The position numbers and the translations under genes are program-made. Positions 60,651-64,000 of a stretch of DNA of 64,000 nt are shown piece by piece. Source of the DNA: Rhinopithecus roxellana (taxonomy: Eukaryota > Chordata > Mammalia > Primates > Cercopithecidae); assembly GCF_007565055.1 (NCBI RefSeq), contig NC_044554.1:145017463-145081462 (forward strand), given 5' to 3'. The first letter of the stretch is position 1; every line of letters starts with the position of its first letter. Below the pieces are notes generated by a model. The model ran no database searches. It was not told where the DNA came from and was given only the letters and a program-made list of their open reading frames with translations.

Positions 60651-63600
60651 CCAAAGGACTACGCCTCGGAAGGTGCTCGAAAGAGGCAGAAGTTCACTCT
60701 CCGGTACAAGGAAACACAGTCCATGGGAAAGGCAGCAGAGCCAGAGGGGGGCAGCGCAGCGCCTTTGCTGCGGCCCTGACAGCTGGCAATGCCAACCCAA
60801 GGGAGAGACCCTGTGGCCATTTGATCCCCACCCCCAAATTAGGCCCCGCATTGTGACCCTGAAAGGCCAGCTTGTAAGAGTGAAGTGGGAATTTGATAGC
60901 GCCTGGACATAAGGGGCCGCCCGCTCTGAGACCCCCTCTCCCAGCCTCCACTATCTAGGGGATCCAGGGAACAATTAGGTTTCGTGAGCCCCAAACGCAT
61001 GCCAATTACTTAGATACACTAACATTTTAAGCATTTCTGTCTGTATGTTAAAACGAAGAGCGCCAAAGAGGGTGTTAATGGGATGCTTCCTGGCAAACTG
61101 GAAGCAACAAAGTTGGTGAACAAGAAAGAAAGCCACCTTGGATAAGAAGCCCTCTTTTGCAATGCCATATTTGTTCCCTTTTTGAAATGAATGGAGGTAC
61201 AATAACCGTTTCATGTCCATCCCTTACACGGCAAAGTAAAAGGCTGGAGTCAGTACTTTTACAGTACAGTGTTGGTGTGGGGGCAGCGTTTGGGGGCGAC
61301 GAGTTTTGTGCACCCTGCACATAAAGTCCGCTCATGGGCTCCTCAGTACGGACTCGCCAGTGGGAACAATTAATTAATTCAGCAAAGCACCCCTTTCTGG
61401 GCTGGACCAAGGTTCGCGGCTGCAGATATCTCAAGCTGGAGGCAGGAGCCCAGGCGACGCCCAGGCAGGCCACGTGGCTGTTCCCCGCTGAGACTCGCAG
61501 CTTTAGTCCTGGAAACCTTAGGGTGTGGAGCTCCTTGGGTCGACTGAAGGGTTCAGCTTTTTCGGAGAAGTGAAGGCGAGTGTTATTTCTCCAGCGAGGT
61601 GTAAACAAGACTGCTTTCATGAGAGGGACAAATGACAGAGTTGGTCCCTTACCATTTTTACAGAAATGCTCAGAAACAGTGACTACAGCTTGTCAACTGG
61701 TCTGTTCAGTGAGCCGCTGCCTTATTGTAAAATAGTCTGTCTGAAAATCAGATTCGACTTGACCTCCACTTAATTTCAGTAGCACTCTAGCAGTTCTCAA
61801 AACAGTCACCCCTGCACCCTTGCGTTTGCATGTTCTGCTTACAGGATTTTATCTCTTGGAAGCGCTTAGAGAATGCGGCAGAAATTCTGCCCCACTCTCC
61901 ACCAAGTGTTCTTTTTGTAAATCTGAATTGCACAGTATTCTGCGATTCTTATTTAGAACGTGGCTGCAGAAAGCTCGAAACTTTTTCCACTTCAGCTATT
62001 TTTTTAAAACATAACTATCAAATCTTATTTTTGTTTTGTTCTTTTTTTCTCTTTTCTTAAAAATAAAGAGATCGAATGATTGGACTCTTTCCTTTGTGGC
62101 CACGGATAAGCAAGACAGGAAAGTGTGGGTAAAGTGTAAGGAAATCTTACCTGACCAAGGGGAATTGGGGAAGGGGAGGGGAGCGGACAAGCTGGAGGAG
62201 AAACCGAGTCCACAACAGCGCAGCAGCCAGGGGTCATTAGCCAGCCCATCTTGCAAAGTCATCAATCTCAAAGACTGGTTCTTAAACAAGTGAGCCCAGC
62301 CCTTTTCCCGGCACTAAAACTTCTAGCTGATGGAGAGCTCCTGGCCATTGAGTACAGGGATCCCCCAAGGCTCAGGCGACGCTCTGATGCCAGAATACTT
62401 AGAGGGGAATTCAAAATGAACACCTAACCAGAACCATCCTGACCATGGAACCTTTCAGCCAGAGTCACAATTGATAGCTAGTTCTAAGAAGAAATTGCTC
62501 TTGAACTGTTCCGAAGAGCGGAGGATGAGACGACTTTTGAGTTCCTAAGTAGGGCTTGAATGTTACTTTTGTAGCAAAAGGTAGTCCCGGAGTTACCTCT
62601 CAAAAAATGGCTGGAGCTAGATACTCCCTGCTTTACAAACTGCAGCACGCCCTGCTGACTGTCCAATCTACTCATATATAGCTCTTTCTTATCTAACATT
62701 TTACCTAACAATTTTCTTTTCCACATTTGCAAGAATGGCTCCCTTTTTACTTGTTGACAAGTCAGATATAATTCTGGATTCTCTTATATATGCAACAATA
62801 ATTACAACTTCTGCAATGTTTCGTTTAAATTTGAAATCTTCTTTCGAAAGTCCCAATCTTGGGGTCGTAAAAACAATCTTAGAAATTTTCTTTTGAGGCT
62901 GAAGTTAGCCTAACTGTAAGGATGTCAGTGGGGACTACCTTCTTTGGGAATGCTAGATTAACTGGAGTTCAGTCATTTTGCCTCCTTCTAAAATAAAGTC
63001 CCCCCCCCAAAAAAAATTAAATGAAAAAAAATTTCTTTTGTACTTGGATAATTCAAAACGATCTTTGTTTTCAAATTGCAAACTTGGCATGTTTGCAATC
63101 CTGCCTGAGGAATGTGTGCTGTGTTAAAAGTTGAAACAAAAAATACTGTTAAAAGTAACAGAGTTAGAAATCTCACACCGACCATATACAATAAGTATTA
63201 AGTATCCTGACCCTTTGAATATGCTGTGACATTCTCTTAGCAATAATCAATTATAAATACTTTTAGATAAGGAAAAGAAACACACACTATAGAATGGTTG
63301 GCAAGCTGGTAAATTCTGGAGTTTGAGCTTGCATAAAAGGTGAGTACCTCAATCTGTTCCTACTCTTCTTTCTCCTCAGACTTTAGATGGCCTATCACCT
63401 GTTTGTTGGCTCCTACTTCTGAGAAATAATTTCTCCGAATTGCATAAATAATGCACAGGAGCATTCGCACGGAAGGGAGTGAAAATTAGAAAGTCTGCAA
63501 TTGAGTGAATATCAGATGAGGTTTTATATCTTAGATTTCATCTTGTTTTGAGCACTCCAGAGGGACTGCTGTTTAAATGAGAGAATTTTATTAAAGTGGA

Positions 63601-64000
63601 ATATAAAGTCACGTCAGCACAGTAACTGTGTAAAAGCTTTTTCTTCTTTCATGACCCTGGTAGCCTTAATGATGTTTGAACACCTTTCCCTAAACAAAAT
63701 CTCATTCTCTTTAAATGATGATTTAATTCATAAATTCAACAGATTCAATATTTTTCTATCTAAATAGCTTTAAAAGTTAAAAAAAAAACTAAAGTTATAA
63801 AATGTGACGTTTTCAATCCAGAAATAAAACCAAAAAGTAAAAAAGCACAATAAATTGGGGTGCCAACAGTACCACAAATGAAGTTTTCAAATAAATGTTC
63901 ATCTTTAAAATAGCTGACATTCTGAACTCAGCATAAGGATGGGATGAGGACACATAGGTCTAACCTGTAGAAAGCACAGGATCAGAATATGGAAAAGTAT
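60651..64000. other. Region upstream of TWIST1, repeat-poor, no gene seen
   Basis: GC content falls from island level to AT-rich. No Alu, L1 or LTR is recognised and no open frame looks like a protein. A homeodomain-like AATTAATTAATTC lies at about 61,367-61,380. The segment 61,600-61,760 and the AT-rich end contain no obvious repeat and could hold regulatory DNA. The synteny partner FERD3L would be beyond the window. Confidence 0.6.

Noticed and set aside
59641..60851. Minus-strand open frames upstream of TWIST1 (130-169 codons)
   Set aside because: Pro/Arg-rich translations of promoter and 5' CpG-island DNA with no domain and no splice context.
1..64000. CRISPR arrays, bacterial operons, tRNA or rRNA genes
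   Set aside because: None is expected in primate DNA and no matching structure was seen; direct repeats are microsatellites or transposon-derived.

Overview
The window is primate nuclear DNA, most probably from an Old World monkey. The evidence is dense interspersed repeats (Alu, L1, MIR, ERV LTRs), low GC with sharp CpG islands, and one intact vertebrate gene. Three young Alu copies (14,341; 28,399; 30,487) carry base changes that I associate with cercopithecid AluYRa-type elements: 'ggctcaagcctgtaat' in the left arm and 'gagatccggcc' in the right arm. The single protein-coding gene is TWIST1, on the minus strand at about 57.7-59.9 kb. Its protein is 201 residues, one fewer than the human length I remember. 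By known synteny the left part should be the gene desert between HDAC9 and TWIST1, but no HDAC9 exon was recognised here.

Layout. Bases 1-32,400 are repeat-rich. They hold eight Alus, several old L1M fragments, a near full-length L1 (14,317-21,309), a second long L1M (about 25,862-32,392) with five nested Alus, two ERV-type LTRs, MIRs and one TA-flanked Tigger-like element. This half also holds unusual local copy events: two dispersed direct duplications about 1.9 kb apart, one short apparently templated copy, and a near-perfect 90-bp inverted repeat inside the L1.

Bases 32,400-64,000 contain no Alu and no recognisable young L1. I see one MLT1-type LTR (36,441-36,821), a few MIR relics and microsatellites. 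This 31-kb repeat-poor block ends in TWIST1 and holds an unassigned CpG-rich island at about 48.5-50.3 kb and AT-rich stretches dense in developmental transcription-factor motifs. It looks like a regulatory landscape for TWIST1; that is inference, not proof.

TWIST1 is complete: TATA, CCAAT, an HRE core and a kappaB-like motif; one coding exon; a 534-bp intron in the 3' UTR; a non-coding exon 2; and two overlapping AATAAA signals. All other open frames examined fall in repeats, on the antisense of TWIST1 or in GC-rich shadow frames, and I do not call them genes. No tRNA, rRNA, CRISPR or new multi-gene system was seen. The most unusual structures are the 16.57-16.88 kb hairpin and the repeat-poor block with its orphan CpG island.
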